A stretch of DNA of 64,000 nt from Nevskia sp. (GTDB lineage: Bacteria > Pseudomonadota > Gammaproteobacteria > Nevskiales > Nevskiaceae), in assembly GCA_031291075.1 (NCBI GenBank), contig JARLJS010000208.1:1-64000 (forward strand), read 5' to 3'. The notes under the pieces were generated by a model. It was not told where the DNA came from and made no database searches. It saw nothing but the letters and a program-made list of their open reading frames with translations. The position numbers were made by a program, and so were the translations under genes. This document shows positions 1 to 8,752 of this stretch, piece by piece (position 1 is the first letter of the stretch; each line of letters starts with the position of its first letter).

Positions 1-773
1 ACGGCAGCCGCGTGCCGGTGGCGGAAGTGGCGCAGGTGAAGCTGACCGACGGTCCGTTCTTCGTCTACCGCGAATCGGCACGGCGCTACATCGCGGTCAA
101 GTTCGGCGTGCGCGGCCGCGACCTCGGCGGCGCCGTGGCGGAGGCGCAGGCGAGGGTGGCCGACAAGGTCAAGCTGGACCGCGGCTACTTCATTCACTGG
201 GACGGCCAGTTCAACGAGATGAAAGTGGCGCAGCAGAAGCTGGCGATCATCATCCCGGCGGCGCTGGTGGCGATCTTCGTTCTGCTGGCGCTGGCGTTCG
301 GCCGCGTCAAGGACGCCGGCATCGTCATGATCAACGTGCCGTACGCCGCGATTGGCGGCATCGTGGCGCTGTACCTGGCGCACGAGGACCTGTCGATCTC
401 GGCCGGCATCGGCTTCCTCTCGCTGTTCGGCATCGCCATCCAGAACCTGGTGATCCTCATCACCAGCATCCGCGAGCTGGCGACCGACCTGGAAGTGACC
501 TTCGACTACGCCGTGGTGGAAGGTTCCACCCGCCGCTTCCGCTCGGTGCTGATGACGGCGCTGCTGGCCGCGCTGGGCTTGGCGCCGGCGGCGTTCTCCC
601 ACGCCATCGGCTCGCAGGCGCAGCGGCCGCTGGCCCTCGTGATCTTCGGCGGCATGTTGTCTACGACATTGCTGACCCTCCTGATCCTGCCGCTCGCGTT
701 CGCCCGCGTGAACCGGAAGGAGCAGGAAAACCTGCGCGCCTGGGCGAACAAGGAACAGACCAATGACCGGTAA
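1..773 (+). CDS. Heavy-metal efflux RND transporter, CzcA/CusA type (C-terminal part)
   Basis: The gene enters from outside the window; the reading frame begins at base 3 and ends at a TAA. The visible 256 residues are the last part of an inner-membrane RND pump that would export divalent or monovalent metal ions with a periplasmic adaptor and an outer-membrane channel. Seen: a periplasmic docking segment followed by several membrane helices (IIIPAALVAIFVLLALAF, then IGFLSLFGIAIQNLVILI) and the heavy-metal RND signature near the end, with GSQAQRPLA and STTLLTLLILPLAF. The C-terminal tail is short and charged. Only the tail is present, so the metal specificity cannot be read. The adaptor and channel genes are not on the downstream side, so if present they lie upstream. 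Confidence 0.88.
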   Translation, partial: GSRVPVAEVAQVKLTDGPFFVYRESARRYIAVKFGVRGRDLGGAVAEAQARVADKVKLDRGYFIHWDGQFNEMKVAQQKLAIIIPAALVAIFVLLALAFGRVKDAGIVMINVPYAAIGGIVALYLAHEDLSISAGIGFLSLFGIAIQNLVILITSIRELATDLEVTFDYAVVEGSTRRFRSVLMTALLAALGLAPAAFSHAIGSQAQRPLALVIFGGMLSTTLLTLLILPLAFARVNRKEQENLRAWANKEQTNDR

Positions 774-930
774 CGCCACCTGTGCGGGGGAGGGTGACTC
801 GTAAGCGATCCCCCCTGACCCCCGCAACCGTATCCCCGAATCTCATCCGCTCTTACCTTGCAGGGTAGCGGAGAGAACCGTGGATCTGAACGATCATGTC
901 CGCCCCGCGGCCATGCAGATGCACGGTACT

Positions 931-977
931 GCCCGATTCATGCGAGGTCGACATCGCATGAATCGGGCCATTTTTTT
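931..977 (+). terminator. Strong intrinsic terminator in a 382-base gap
   Basis: A perfect 15-bp stem (931-945 with 954-968, arm gcccgattcatgcga), an 8-base loop and seven T at 971-977. It lies about 158 bases after the RND pump stop. The gap 774-1155 holds no convincing gene; a weaker hairpin (ccgct 847-851 with agcgg 867-871) precedes the terminator, so either a long 3' UTR or a small transcript ends here. Confidence 0.85.
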
Positions 978-1155
978 GCCGGTACGAAAAGGCTCCGCCC
1001 CCGTACTCGTCCGTATGGTCCATCCAAAGGACCGAAATTAACAAGCGATGGCCGCCCGGCGCATTGATTGGCCCGAAGAGGGTGGGCTAGCTTAGTCACG
1101 GCAAAATGAAAACGACCGTCCACATCATGCGGACGGCATTGCGGGGGAGAACACG

Positions 1156-3819
1156 ATGCGACAGCACTTGTGCATCGGGCTACTGCGCAGGCTCGGCAAA
1201 CGGATAGTGCCGCTTGTATTGCTGTGCGCGGTGGGTCCGGTATTCGCCATTGACTTCAGCTTCGCAGTGCCGGGAGCCGGCGACGAGCCGGTGAAGGCGA
1301 TCCTCAACACCACCTTCACCGCCGGCGCGGCGATCCGCATGCAGAGTCCGAGTTCGGCCCTGATCAGCAAGGCCAATCTCGATCCGCAGGTGTGCGGCCA
1401 GCAGTACCTGCAGTCCTGCCAGGGCCTGTTCCGCACACAGATCTACCCGGCTCAGCACCTGGTGGCGGCGCCCGGCACGGCCAGCTCCAACGGCGACCAG
1501 GGTGACCTCAACTACGACAAGAAGTACGACCTGATCCAGGCGCCGTTGAAGCTCACGCCGGACCTGACCCTGAGCTGGGGCGAATTCGGCTTCTTCGCGC
1601 GCGTGTTGGCGTTCTACGACGCGGTCAACGACAATTTCACCGAGTACCACCCCAACGAGCTCACCGCCGACAACCGCTGCAAGGACAACACCCGACCCTG
1701 CGCAACCGGGCGCTTCGGCACCATCGTCCCGGGCGGGGCGGGGCTGGTGCCGGTGATCCAGGGCCTGGGGCTGCCGGCGAACACGCCCGTGGTCAGCGCC
1801 CTGTTCGGCAATTTCTACGGGCCCGGCGGGGTGGTCCGCAACAAGCGCACCGACGGCGAAACGTTGAAGGAGATCGGCGCCGGCGTACAGTACCTGGACA
1901 CCTACATATTCGGTCACGTGCCGCTGTGGGACGACCGGCAGCTGAGCTTCAAGCTGGGCCGGCAGGTGGTCAACTGGGGCGAGAGCACCCTGCTGGTGGT
2001 CAACAGCATCAACTCGGCCAACCCGCTCAACGTCAACAATTTCTACCGCGTCGGCGTGCAGACCGAGGAGGTGTTCACGCCGGTCAACATGCTGGACCTG
2101 GGCTTCAGCCCGTTCAAGAACTTCACCGCCGAGGGTTTCTACCAGCTCGAATGGCAGCCGGACCAGGCGCCGCCGCCAGGATCGTACTTCTCCACCGTCA
2201 ACCTGGGCGTCAACAATGACGGCAACAATGCCTCGCTCAGCAACGGCGTTTCGGCGCAGGACCCGATGTGCCTGGCGCGGCCGGTGGACAACCCGCTGTC
2301 CGGCCTCAGCACCAGCTGCCCGACCATCTACCGCCTGCCGGACTGGACGCCGCGGACTTCGGGGCAGTTCGGAATCAAGCTGGACTATTACGCGGAGAGC
2401 CTCAACAACGGCACCGACTTCGCCTTCTACTACGAGAACTACCATTCACGGCTGCCGTTCCTGAGCACCTTCTCCGCCTACCCGGGCTGCCTGCGCGCGC
2501 AGGGCAATGCGCAGCACCTGGATGCCTCCGGCACCTTCTCCTTCATCGCCGCCTGCCCCAATGTGTCGATGATCAAGCTGACCGGGCCGAATGTGCCGAC
2601 GCAGAGTGCCCTGCAGCTCGATACCGCGCGCTTTGTGTTCGAGTACCCGGAAGACATCCACCTGCTCGGCGCGAGCTTCAACACCACGGTCGGCGACTAC
2701 TCCATCCAGGGCGAAGTGGCCTACCGGCCCAACCAGCCGATGCAAGTCGACGGGCACGACCTCCTCTTCGCCGCGCTGGCCGGCCAGTCGCCGCACTGCG
2801 GCGCCGCCTATCCGGGCGCGCCGCCCTGCGGCGGTTCCGGCGGCGTGATCGGCACCGTTCCCAGCGCCCCGAGCCTCAGCCTGGGCAATTCGGCCAATGG
2901 CGGAGCCCAGGCATACCCGAGCAGCGACGCGGTGGATGCCACCGGCAAGACCTACGCCATCGACACCATCAACCTGATCCTGGGCGCCGCCGGCGGGCAG
3001 CGGCCGTTCAACAACCTGATCCAGCCCTACCGCCACATCAACGTCGGCGACGCCACGCCCTGCTATCCGCAGCCCGGCAGCGCCGACGATTTCAATTCAG
3101 GCCTGAGCACGTTCACCCATCCGTACTATCCCTACAACAGCGGCAGTCCCTGCTACATCCGCGGCTACGAGCGCTTCCAGGACTTCGAGTTCAACCTCGG
3201 CGCCACCCGTGTCTACAGCGCCACCGACAACCCCATCGGCGCCGACCAGGTCACGATGCTGTACGAGCTCGGCGCCGAATTCGTGCCCTTCATGCCGGGC
3301 TACGACCGGCTCGTGCTGCAGGCGCCCGGGATCCAGTACGGGCCGCTGGCCGGTGCCGACGGGTCGGGCTTCGTACTGAAGGATCCGTCGCAGCCGGGGC
3401 CCAGCGTGTCCAACCCTTATGTGGCCGTGGGCGGTACCGCCGCGGCCTGCGGCTACGCGCATGATTGCTCCTACGGTCCCGACGGCACCCGCTTCAACCC
3501 GCACCAGCAGGACCATACCGGCTACCCGGACCGGCTGTCCTGGGGTTACCGCATCATCAGCCAGATCAGTTACGAGCAGATCTTTCCGGGCGTGACGCTG
3601 CGGCCGCTGCTGGTGTTCGCGCACGACGTGCAGGGTACGTCGCCGGGGCTGGCGGGGAACTTCCTGGCCGGCCGCAAGACGGTCGCCAGCCTGTTCGAGT
3701 TCCGCTACCACCAGTCGATGTCGCTGGGGCTGGGCTACAACTGGTACTGGGGCGGCGGCGTGTTCAACCAGCTGTCCGATCGCGATTTCGCCCAGGCCTT
3801 CGTCAGATACCAGTTCTGA
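1156..3819 (+). CDS. DUF1302 family outer-membrane protein
   Basis: An 887-residue protein with an N-terminal signal peptide (basic start, hydrophobic VPLVLLCAVG, cleavage near VFA-ID) and a terminal aromatic (YQF) typical of beta-barrel outer-membrane proteins. The opening after cleavage, the KLGRQVVNWGES segment and the FNQLS ending match DUF1302 proteins, a family often found with DUF1329 proteins in bacteria that use hydrophobic compounds such as steroids or alkanes; the molecular role is not established. It is longer than the usual family members of about 550-650 residues because of Pro/Gly-rich and Cys-containing inserts near residues 100-260 and 480-660. The start ATG has GGGGGAG seven bases upstream. 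No DUF1329 partner is present here, so the gene stands alone. Confidence 0.85.
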   Translation: MRQHLCIGLLRRLGKRIVPLVLLCAVGPVFAIDFSFAVPGAGDEPVKAILNTTFTAGAAIRMQSPSSALISKANLDPQVCGQQYLQSCQGLFRTQIYPAQHLVAAPGTASSNGDQGDLNYDKKYDLIQAPLKLTPDLTLSWGEFGFFARVLAFYDAVNDNFTEYHPNELTADNRCKDNTRPCATGRFGTIVPGGAGLVPVIQGLGLPANTPVVSALFGNFYGPGGVVRNKRTDGETLKEIGAGVQYLDTYIFGHVPLWDDRQLSFKLGRQVVNWGESTLLVVNSINSANPLNVNNFYRVGVQTEEVFTPVNMLDLGFSPFKNFTAEGFYQLEWQPDQAPPPGSYFSTVNLGVNNDGNNASLSNGVSAQDPMCLARPVDNPLSGLSTSCPTIYRLPDWTPRTSGQFGIKLDYYAESLNNGTDFAFYYENYHSRLPFLSTFSAYPGCLRAQGNAQHLDASGTFSFIAACPNVSMIKLTGPNVPTQSALQLDTARFVFEYPEDIHLLGASFNTTVGDYSIQGEVAYRPNQPMQVDGHDLLFAALAGQSPHCGAAYPGAPPCGGSGGVIGTVPSAPSLSLGNSANGGAQAYPSSDAVDATGKTYAIDTINLILGAAGGQRPFNNLIQPYRHINVGDATPCYPQPGSADDFNSGLSTFTHPYYPYNSGSPCYIRGYERFQDFEFNLGATRVYSATDNPIGADQVTMLYELGAEFVPFMPGYDRLVLQAPGIQYGPLAGADGSGFVLKDPSQPGPSVSNPYVAVGGTAAACGYAHDCSYGPDGTRFNPHQQDHTGYPDRLSWGYRIISQISYEQIFPGVTLRPLLVFAHDVQGTSPGLAGNFLAGRKTVASLFEFRYHQSMSLGLGYNWYWGGGVFNQLSDRDFAQAFVRYQF

Positions 3820-3847
3820 TGGAACGGGCACCGCGACAGCAGGCGCG

Positions 3848-5113
3848 TTACGGCGTGTTGTTGATCAGCAGCGACAGGTAGGACTGGAGGCCCCCGGTGG
3901 TGTCGATGATGACGGTGGCGATGTCCTGCTTGCCGCTCCCGTTGAAGTCGCCGGTCACCGCGGTCTGATTGAAGGCGTCGATCAGCGGCACCATGCCCGC
4001 ACCCTGCACGGGGAAGACATAGTTGGTGGTGTTGGTGAAGCTGCCGTCGCCGTTGCCGAGCTGGATCACTATGGTTCCCCCCAGCACGTCGCTCGACAGC
4101 AGGTCGAGCTTGCCGTCGCCGTTGACGTCGGCCACGCCGCCGTTGGCGGGGGCGAGGCCACCGTAGTAGTACTTCGCGGTGGTGAAGCCGATGCTGCCGC
4201 CCGGATGCGCCGGCGGTACCGTCAGGACCACGGCGATGTTCTGCAGGAACTGCCCCGGCGCGGGGTTGATGATGTTGAACTCCGGGAAGGCGGCGACGTC
4301 GTCGATGCCATCCCCGTTGAAGTCTCCGACTTCCACGCTGCCCGGCACCAGGGGTACGGCGGCGGTGGCAGTCTGGGTGAAGGTGCCGTTGCCGTTGCCG
4401 CGGAACGCGACCACCTGCTGGCTCAGCGCATCGGTCAACACCAGGTCCGGCGTGCCGCTGTTGTAGAAGTTCGCGAGCTTGATGGTCGAGGTCGCAACCC
4501 TGCCGGTGAATGTGAAGGTGTTCAGCCCGCCGGTGAAGGTGCCGTCGCCCTTGCCCAGGTAGACCTGGATGCCCAGCGCGGTCTTCAGCACGATGTCGGC
4601 CTTGCCGTCGCGATTGACGTCGCCCACCACCATGTCGGTCTGGCCGGGTTGAAACGCGACGTTGGTTTCGGTGCGCTTGAAGTTGCCCTTGCCGTCGCCG
4701 AGGAACATGTTGATGAACGCAAAGTCGGCGCCCGCCACCGCGAAATCGAGGTTGCCGTCGCCGTTGAAGTCGCCCGTCGCCAGCACGCCGCCGAAGTACT
4801 GGGTGATGGATGGCGCGATCGCCGGCCCTGGAGCGAAGGTGCCGTCGCCCTTGCCCAGCATCAGGATCGGGGCAAAGCCCGTAAACGGGTTGGCGATCAG
4901 CAGGTCGAGATGGCCGTCGTTGTTGAAGTCGCCGGTGACGACGCTGTCTTCCATGACTCCGGAACCGCCGATGTCGAGCCCGGGTAGCTTCGTCGTCTGC
5001 GCCGGTTCGATGAAGCTGACCGGCAACGGCGACGCCTGCGCCGTATACGTCGAAAGTCCGGACAGCGCAAGTGCCGCGCCGGCACAGAATGGGTACGCGC
5101 GAAGAATTTTCAC
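3848..5113 (-). CDS. Secreted FG-GAP/VCBS repeat beta-propeller protein
   Basis: About 421 residues. I chose the GTG at 5113 because GAGGAG sits seven bases before it and translation then opens directly with a signal peptide (KILRAYPFCAGAALALSG, cleavage after AQA). The mature protein has seven FG-GAP/VCBS units, each with a calcium-binding D-x-N-x-D-G-x-x-D motif: GDFNNDGHLD, GDFNGDGNLD, GDVNRDGKAD, a weak unit with NSGTPD, GDFNGDGIDD, ADVNGDGKLD and GDFNGSGKQD. Seven units would close a seven-bladed propeller. Such proteins are usually extracellular or surface-bound; a binding or adhesion role is inference. It converges on the DUF1302 gene with a gap of 28 bases. Confidence 0.85.
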   Translation of the reverse strand: MKILRAYPFCAGAALALSGLSTYTAQASPLPVSFIEPAQTTKLPGLDIGGSGVMEDSVVTGDFNNDGHLDLLIANPFTGFAPILMLGKGDGTFAPGPAIAPSITQYFGGVLATGDFNGDGNLDFAVAGADFAFINMFLGDGKGNFKRTETNVAFQPGQTDMVVGDVNRDGKADIVLKTALGIQVYLGKGDGTFTGGLNTFTFTGRVATSTIKLANFYNSGTPDLVLTDALSQQVVAFRGNGNGTFTQTATAAVPLVPGSVEVGDFNGDGIDDVAAFPEFNIINPAPGQFLQNIAVVLTVPPAHPGGSIGFTTAKYYYGGLAPANGGVADVNGDGKLDLLSSDVLGGTIVIQLGNGDGSFTNTTNYVFPVQGAGMVPLIDAFNQTAVTGDFNGSGKQDIATVIIDTTGGLQSYLSLLINNTP

Positions 5114-5273
5114 GGATGATCTCCTCATTAAATGGTTATGGCGTATTTGTCCCGCACGAGCTCCCGTCCGTGGCGGGGCAGGCGGAGTATGTTTCCCAAT
5201 GGCGCAACACCCCATAGCGGCTTGCGCCATTTCGCTTAGCTTCCGGGGCCAAGCTGGATGAAGGGTGGGCTGC

Positions 5274-6377
5274 TCAACTTACCCATCGGGCGACCAGGTC
5301 GTTGATCAGCGCTCCGCCACCAACCAGCCAGCCGAACAGGATCGCGCCGAGCAGCAGCGGCCGGATGCCGGCTTTGCGGATGGCGGAGAAGTGTGTGGTC
5401 AGCCCAAGGGCCGCCATCGCCATGGCGAGCAGGAAGGTGTCGACTGCGGTTGCCGCCGCGATCACAGGCGCCGGCAGCAGGGCCAGGGAGTTGAAGGCCA
5501 CCACGCCGACGAAGCCGAACGCGAACCAGGGCAGGGTCAGCTTCCGCACACCGTCGTGCCGCGCATTGCCGTCCCTGCGGGCGGCGTCGCGCGCGAGCCA
5601 GGCGGAGAGCGTGACCAGGAATGGCGCCAGCATCATCACCCGTACCAGCTTGGTGATCACCGCGATGTCCGCGGTGTCGGCACCGACGGAGCGCCCGGCA
5701 GCGAATACCTGCGCAACTTCGTGAATGGTGGAGCCTTCGTACACGCCGAAGGCGGTGGTGCCGGCAGGCAGCAGGGCCCACTGCGTATTCAGGTGATAGA
5801 GCGTGGGATACAGAAAGATCGCCAGCGTACCGAACACCACCACGGTGGATACCGCTACCGTGACCTGCTCCGCCTTGCCACGTACGACCGGCTCGGTAGC
5901 CAGCACCGCGGCGGCCCCGCAGATGGCGCTGCCGGCGCCGATCAGGATGGAGGTGACGCGGTCGAGCCGGAACAGGCGCGTGCCCAGGAACCAGCCGAGC
6001 CCGAAGGTGCTGACCAGCACCAGCGCATCGATGGCGACGCCGGCGACACCGACCCGCCCGATGTCGTGCAGGGTCAGGCGCAGTCCGTACAACACCACGC
6101 CGGCGCGCAACAGCGTCTGCTTGGTGTAGTTGACGCCGGCGCCGGCACGGGCGGCGACGAGGGGGTAGAGAGTGTTACCGGCCGCGATACCCAACACGAT
6201 CGCCATGGTGAGGACGCTCATGCCGTGGGCGGCAAGCCAGCCGATGCGCCCGAGGCGGACCGCCGCCGCCGCCAGCGCCGCGCTCACCAGCAGGCCGTAG
6301 ACCAGCGGGGCGTGGCCGCCAGGTGCAGCCACGGCGGGCTGAGCGAGGGTGGCTGGATCGTGCATGCGGGTATTCAT
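5274..6377 (-). CDS. yeiH: YeiH-type (UPF0324) putative sulfate exporter family membrane protein
   Basis: 367 residues from the ATG at 6377, which is preceded by GGAGG six to seven bases upstream; a longer open frame extends upstream but has no support. The protein has about ten hydrophobic helices and the family hallmarks GAGSAICGAAA and the GVYEGSTIHEVAQV segment. Family members are annotated as putative sulfate exporters from indirect evidence; no reaction is firmly established. It is divergent from a LysR-type regulator gene, the standard arrangement for yeiH, but that regulator is broken here, so expression control has probably changed. Confidence 0.88.
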   Translation of the reverse strand: MNTRMHDPATLAQPAVAAPGGHAPLVYGLLVSAALAAAAVRLGRIGWLAAHGMSVLTMAIVLGIAAGNTLYPLVAARAGAGVNYTKQTLLRAGVVLYGLRLTLHDIGRVGVAGVAIDALVLVSTFGLGWFLGTRLFRLDRVTSILIGAGSAICGAAAVLATEPVVRGKAEQVTVAVSTVVVFGTLAIFLYPTLYHLNTQWALLPAGTTAFGVYEGSTIHEVAQVFAAGRSVGADTADIAVITKLVRVMMLAPFLVTLSAWLARDAARRDGNARHDGVRKLTLPWFAFGFVGVVAFNSLALLPAPVIAAATAVDTFLLAMAMAALGLTTHFSAIRKAGIRPLLLGAILFGWLVGGGALINDLVARWVS

Positions 6378-6507
6378 GGGACGCCTCCGGTACTGCGACG
6401 GGCGCACTTTAGGGTGATTTGATCGATCAATCCAACGGATTGTTTTTGTATGATTAATCAGTAAAACAGGTTGATGCGGCCGGAATGAACTTGTTGGAGC
6501 GGATCCC

Positions 6508-7090
6508 ATGAATCCCTTGCACCTGAGCCTGCGGCAGCTGCAGATCTTCCGCGCGGTGGCGCAAACCGGAAATACCGGCGCCGCGGCCCGGCTGGTTCAT
6601 CTGTCGCAGTCGGCGGTCAGCGCCGCGCTCAACGAGCTCGAGCGCGCGCTCGAGCTGCGCCTGTTCGACAGGGTGGGCAAGCGCCTCCTGCTCAACGACA
6701 ACGGTCGCGCCCTGCTGCCGCGCGCGCTGGCGGTGCTGGACGGGGCGGCCCTGCCATGAGCCCGAGCTGATCGTGCAGCCCTGGCTGGAGGACGAGATGG
6801 TGGTGGTCGCTTCGCCCCGCGATCCGATTCTCGATCGTAGCGGCAAACGCCGCGCCCTGCCGCTCGCGGTCTTGCGCGAGGCGACCTGGCTGCTGCGCGA
6901 GCCGGGCTCGGGCACGCGCGAGATCATCACCCAATTGCTGTTGCCGCACCTGCAACACCTGCGGCAAGGGATCGAGTTCGGCAATTCGGAGGCGATCAAG
7001 CGCGCCGCTGCGGGCGGGCTCGGGCTGACTTGCCTGTCGCGCTACGTGGCGCGACCAGGCGGGCGCAGGCGGCGGCGGCGGGGCGTGTGA
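6508..7090 (+). pseudogene. LysR-type regulator of yeiH, inactivated by internal deletion
   Basis: The first 80 or so residues are an intact LysR winged-helix domain (LRQLQIFRAVAQTGNTGAAA, then SQSAVSAALNELE). Near 6750 the frame runs straight into a stop. In the neighbouring frame the sequence resumes as PCHEPELIVQPWLEDEMVVV, a segment that in intact relatives lies about 80-90 residues further on, then continues through REPGSGTREII and NSEAIKRAAAGGLGLTCLSR. The C-terminus is also cut and ends in an Arg-rich run. So one internal deletion removed roughly 250 bases and shifted frame, and a second loss trimmed the end. ATG and Shine-Dalgarno (GGAG) are intact, so an isolated DNA-binding domain could still be made. 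Confidence 0.85.
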
Positions 7091-7111
7091 GGCAAGATGC
7101 GGCGCACGACA

Positions 7112-7135
7112 AAGGCCGGCATTGCTGCCGGCCTT
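7112..7135 (-). terminator. Hairpin after the small periplasmic protein gene
   Basis: A perfect 10-bp stem (aaggccggca / tgccggcctt) with a 4-base loop, 13 bases past the stop of the minus-strand gene. The T tract on the minus strand is weak, and the hairpin could also serve the plus-strand pseudogene. Confidence 0.6.
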
Positions 7136-7148
7136 CGCCTCCGCAGGA

Positions 7149-7487
7149 TTACTTGCCGATCTCGCCGCTGACCCTGTTTTCCTGCTGGTTCAGCACCCGC
7201 TGCTCGGGCTTGGTGATGTGGCTGCCGTTCTGGCTGGCCATATCGCGTTCCTCCTGGCGGATCTGGTGATCCTGCTTGTGCAAGCGGGCGGCCTGGCCCT
7301 TGCTGATCTCGCCTTCCTTGACCTCGTTGTGGATGCGGCGGTTCTGGTTGGCCAGCCGCTTGTTCACCTCCTCGCGGCGGGGATGGTTCTTCTGCCACTG
7401 CGTGTCGGCCATGGCGTTGGTGGCGAGCCCGGCGGCGAGCAGGGTCAGGGTGGCTACGGACAGCGACTTCAGGATGTTGTGCTTCAT
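7149..7487 (-). CDS. Small charged periplasmic protein
   Basis: 112 residues. The N-terminus is a clear signal peptide (KHNILKSLSVATLTLLAAGL, cleavage after AMA). The mature part of about 85 residues is very hydrophilic and probably helical, rich in Gln, Asn, Arg and Glu, with two short related stretches (NKRLANQNRRIHNEV and LHKQDHQIRQEE). Similar small secreted proteins are common in Burkholderiales and Lysobacterales and have no assigned function. The start is supported by GGAGG nine bases upstream, and a hairpin terminator follows, so it is a single-gene unit. Confidence 0.8.
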   Translation of the reverse strand: MKHNILKSLSVATLTLLAAGLATNAMADTQWQKNHPRREEVNKRLANQNRRIHNEVKEGEISKGQAARLHKQDHQIRQEERDMASQNGSHITKPEQRVLNQQENRVSGEIGK

Positions 7488-7735
7488 GACTTGGTTCCTC
7501 CGTGTGGATCGTGGGCATCAATGGCGGTGTCGGGCGGGATTGCTTCGGCACCACACTGCAGGCAGGGTTTGCGTTGATGTGCGGCCAGTGTATCGACGGC
7601 CACTGAATCCACGCTGAACATCGCGGGGCAGGAATGTGACCGGATCTTCAGCGTTTTCGGCACGGGCGTGGCATCATCACAACGAAGTGGAAGCCCCGCA
7701 GGGGCGGTGAGTGCATCGGGGAGGGGACCCAGCCT

Positions 7736-8728
7736 ATGGCCGCAGGATTGCACGCTGTGTCGCGCGATCGTTTACGGCCGCCGGTCAGACCCGATAGCGG
7801 ATGGACGATCCTGCTGCGCGCATGCATCTGCTGCGCCCTGCTGGTCTGCACCGCCGCCCGGGCCGATGTGCCTGAGCAGGCCGGCACGGTCGCGTTGGCC
7901 GAAGGCACCGTTACCGCCGCGACGGCCGACGGCACCAGCCGCAAGCTTGGCGACGGTGACGCCATCTACGCGGGCGATACCATCACCACCGGCAGTGCCA
8001 GCTACGCCGACCTGGATTTCGAGGATGGTGCTACCTTCGTGCTACGCCCGGATTCGCAATTCCGCGTGCAGAGCTATCACTACGAGGCCGACGCGCACGA
8101 TCCGGATCAGCCGGCCACGCCAGCCGCGCCGGAGAGCGCGTTCTTCCAGCTGGTGAAGGGCGGCTTTCGCGCCGTGACCGGGCTTATCGGTCACCTCAAC
8201 CGCGACGAATACCGCATCGACACGCCCACCGCCACCATCGGCATCCGCGGCACCGGCTACGACGTGCGCTATTGCCAGGACGACTGTGCCGACGAGGGCG
8301 GGGCGGCGCCGGAGAACGGGTTGTATACCAGCGTCAACAAGGGCTCCATCGCCATGCGCAACGAAAGCGGCGAGACCGTGGCCGCCGTCGGCCAGAACGC
8401 GCACATCGCTTCGATCCGGGACCGGGTGCGCCTGCTGCGCCAGCGTCCACGCGCACTGTCCCGCATGACGCTGCCGCCGGCCTTGGCCAAGCGGGCGATG
8501 GCGCGCCGCCAGCAAATCCGCCAGCACCGGCTGGAAATACGGCAGCACCGCCGCGCCGCCGGCTTGCTGCGGCGGCCGGCACAGACCGGGCCGGGACCCG
8601 GCGCACCGCGGCGGATTCTCGACGGCAGGCGGCGTTGCAACGGCGCTGCGGCCGGATGCAAGCCGCTGGCGGACCGGCCGCTGGGCAAGCTCAGGCGGGA
8701 CGAGGAAAAAAAGCGTCCTGCGCCCTAA
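7736..8728 (+). CDS. Secreted FecR-domain protein
   Basis: 330 residues with a signal peptide (hydrophobic ILLRACICCALLVC, cleavage after ARA) and a FecR-type beta domain at about residues 60-215. Visible family features are GDAIYAGDTITTG, the ATFVLRPDSQFRV strand and PTATIGIRGTGYDVR. In this secreted class the domain is found in envelope proteins without the FecR membrane segment, so it is not an iron-dicitrate sensor. The last 110 residues are strongly basic and repetitive (RRQQIRQHRLEIRQHRR), which could bind a polyanion; that is inference. GGGAGGGG lies upstream of the ATG. It converges on the phosphatase gene. Confidence 0.82.
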   Translation: MAAGLHAVSRDRLRPPVRPDSGWTILLRACICCALLVCTAARADVPEQAGTVALAEGTVTAATADGTSRKLGDGDAIYAGDTITTGSASYADLDFEDGATFVLRPDSQFRVQSYHYEADAHDPDQPATPAAPESAFFQLVKGGFRAVTGLIGHLNRDEYRIDTPTATIGIRGTGYDVRYCQDDCADEGGAAPENGLYTSVNKGSIAMRNESGETVAAVGQNAHIASIRDRVRLLRQRPRALSRMTLPPALAKRAMARRQQIRQHRLEIRQHRRAAGLLRRPAQTGPGPGAPRRILDGRRRCNGAAAGCKPLADRPLGKLRRDEEKKRPAP

Positions 8729-8752
8729 CCGCGCGGCGCGGACTTCATTCCG

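Noticed and set aside
7736..8728. FecR iron-dicitrate sensor
   Set aside because: The protein is secreted with an N-terminal signal peptide, lacks the FecR cytoplasmic and membrane parts, and has no FecI or FecA gene beside it.
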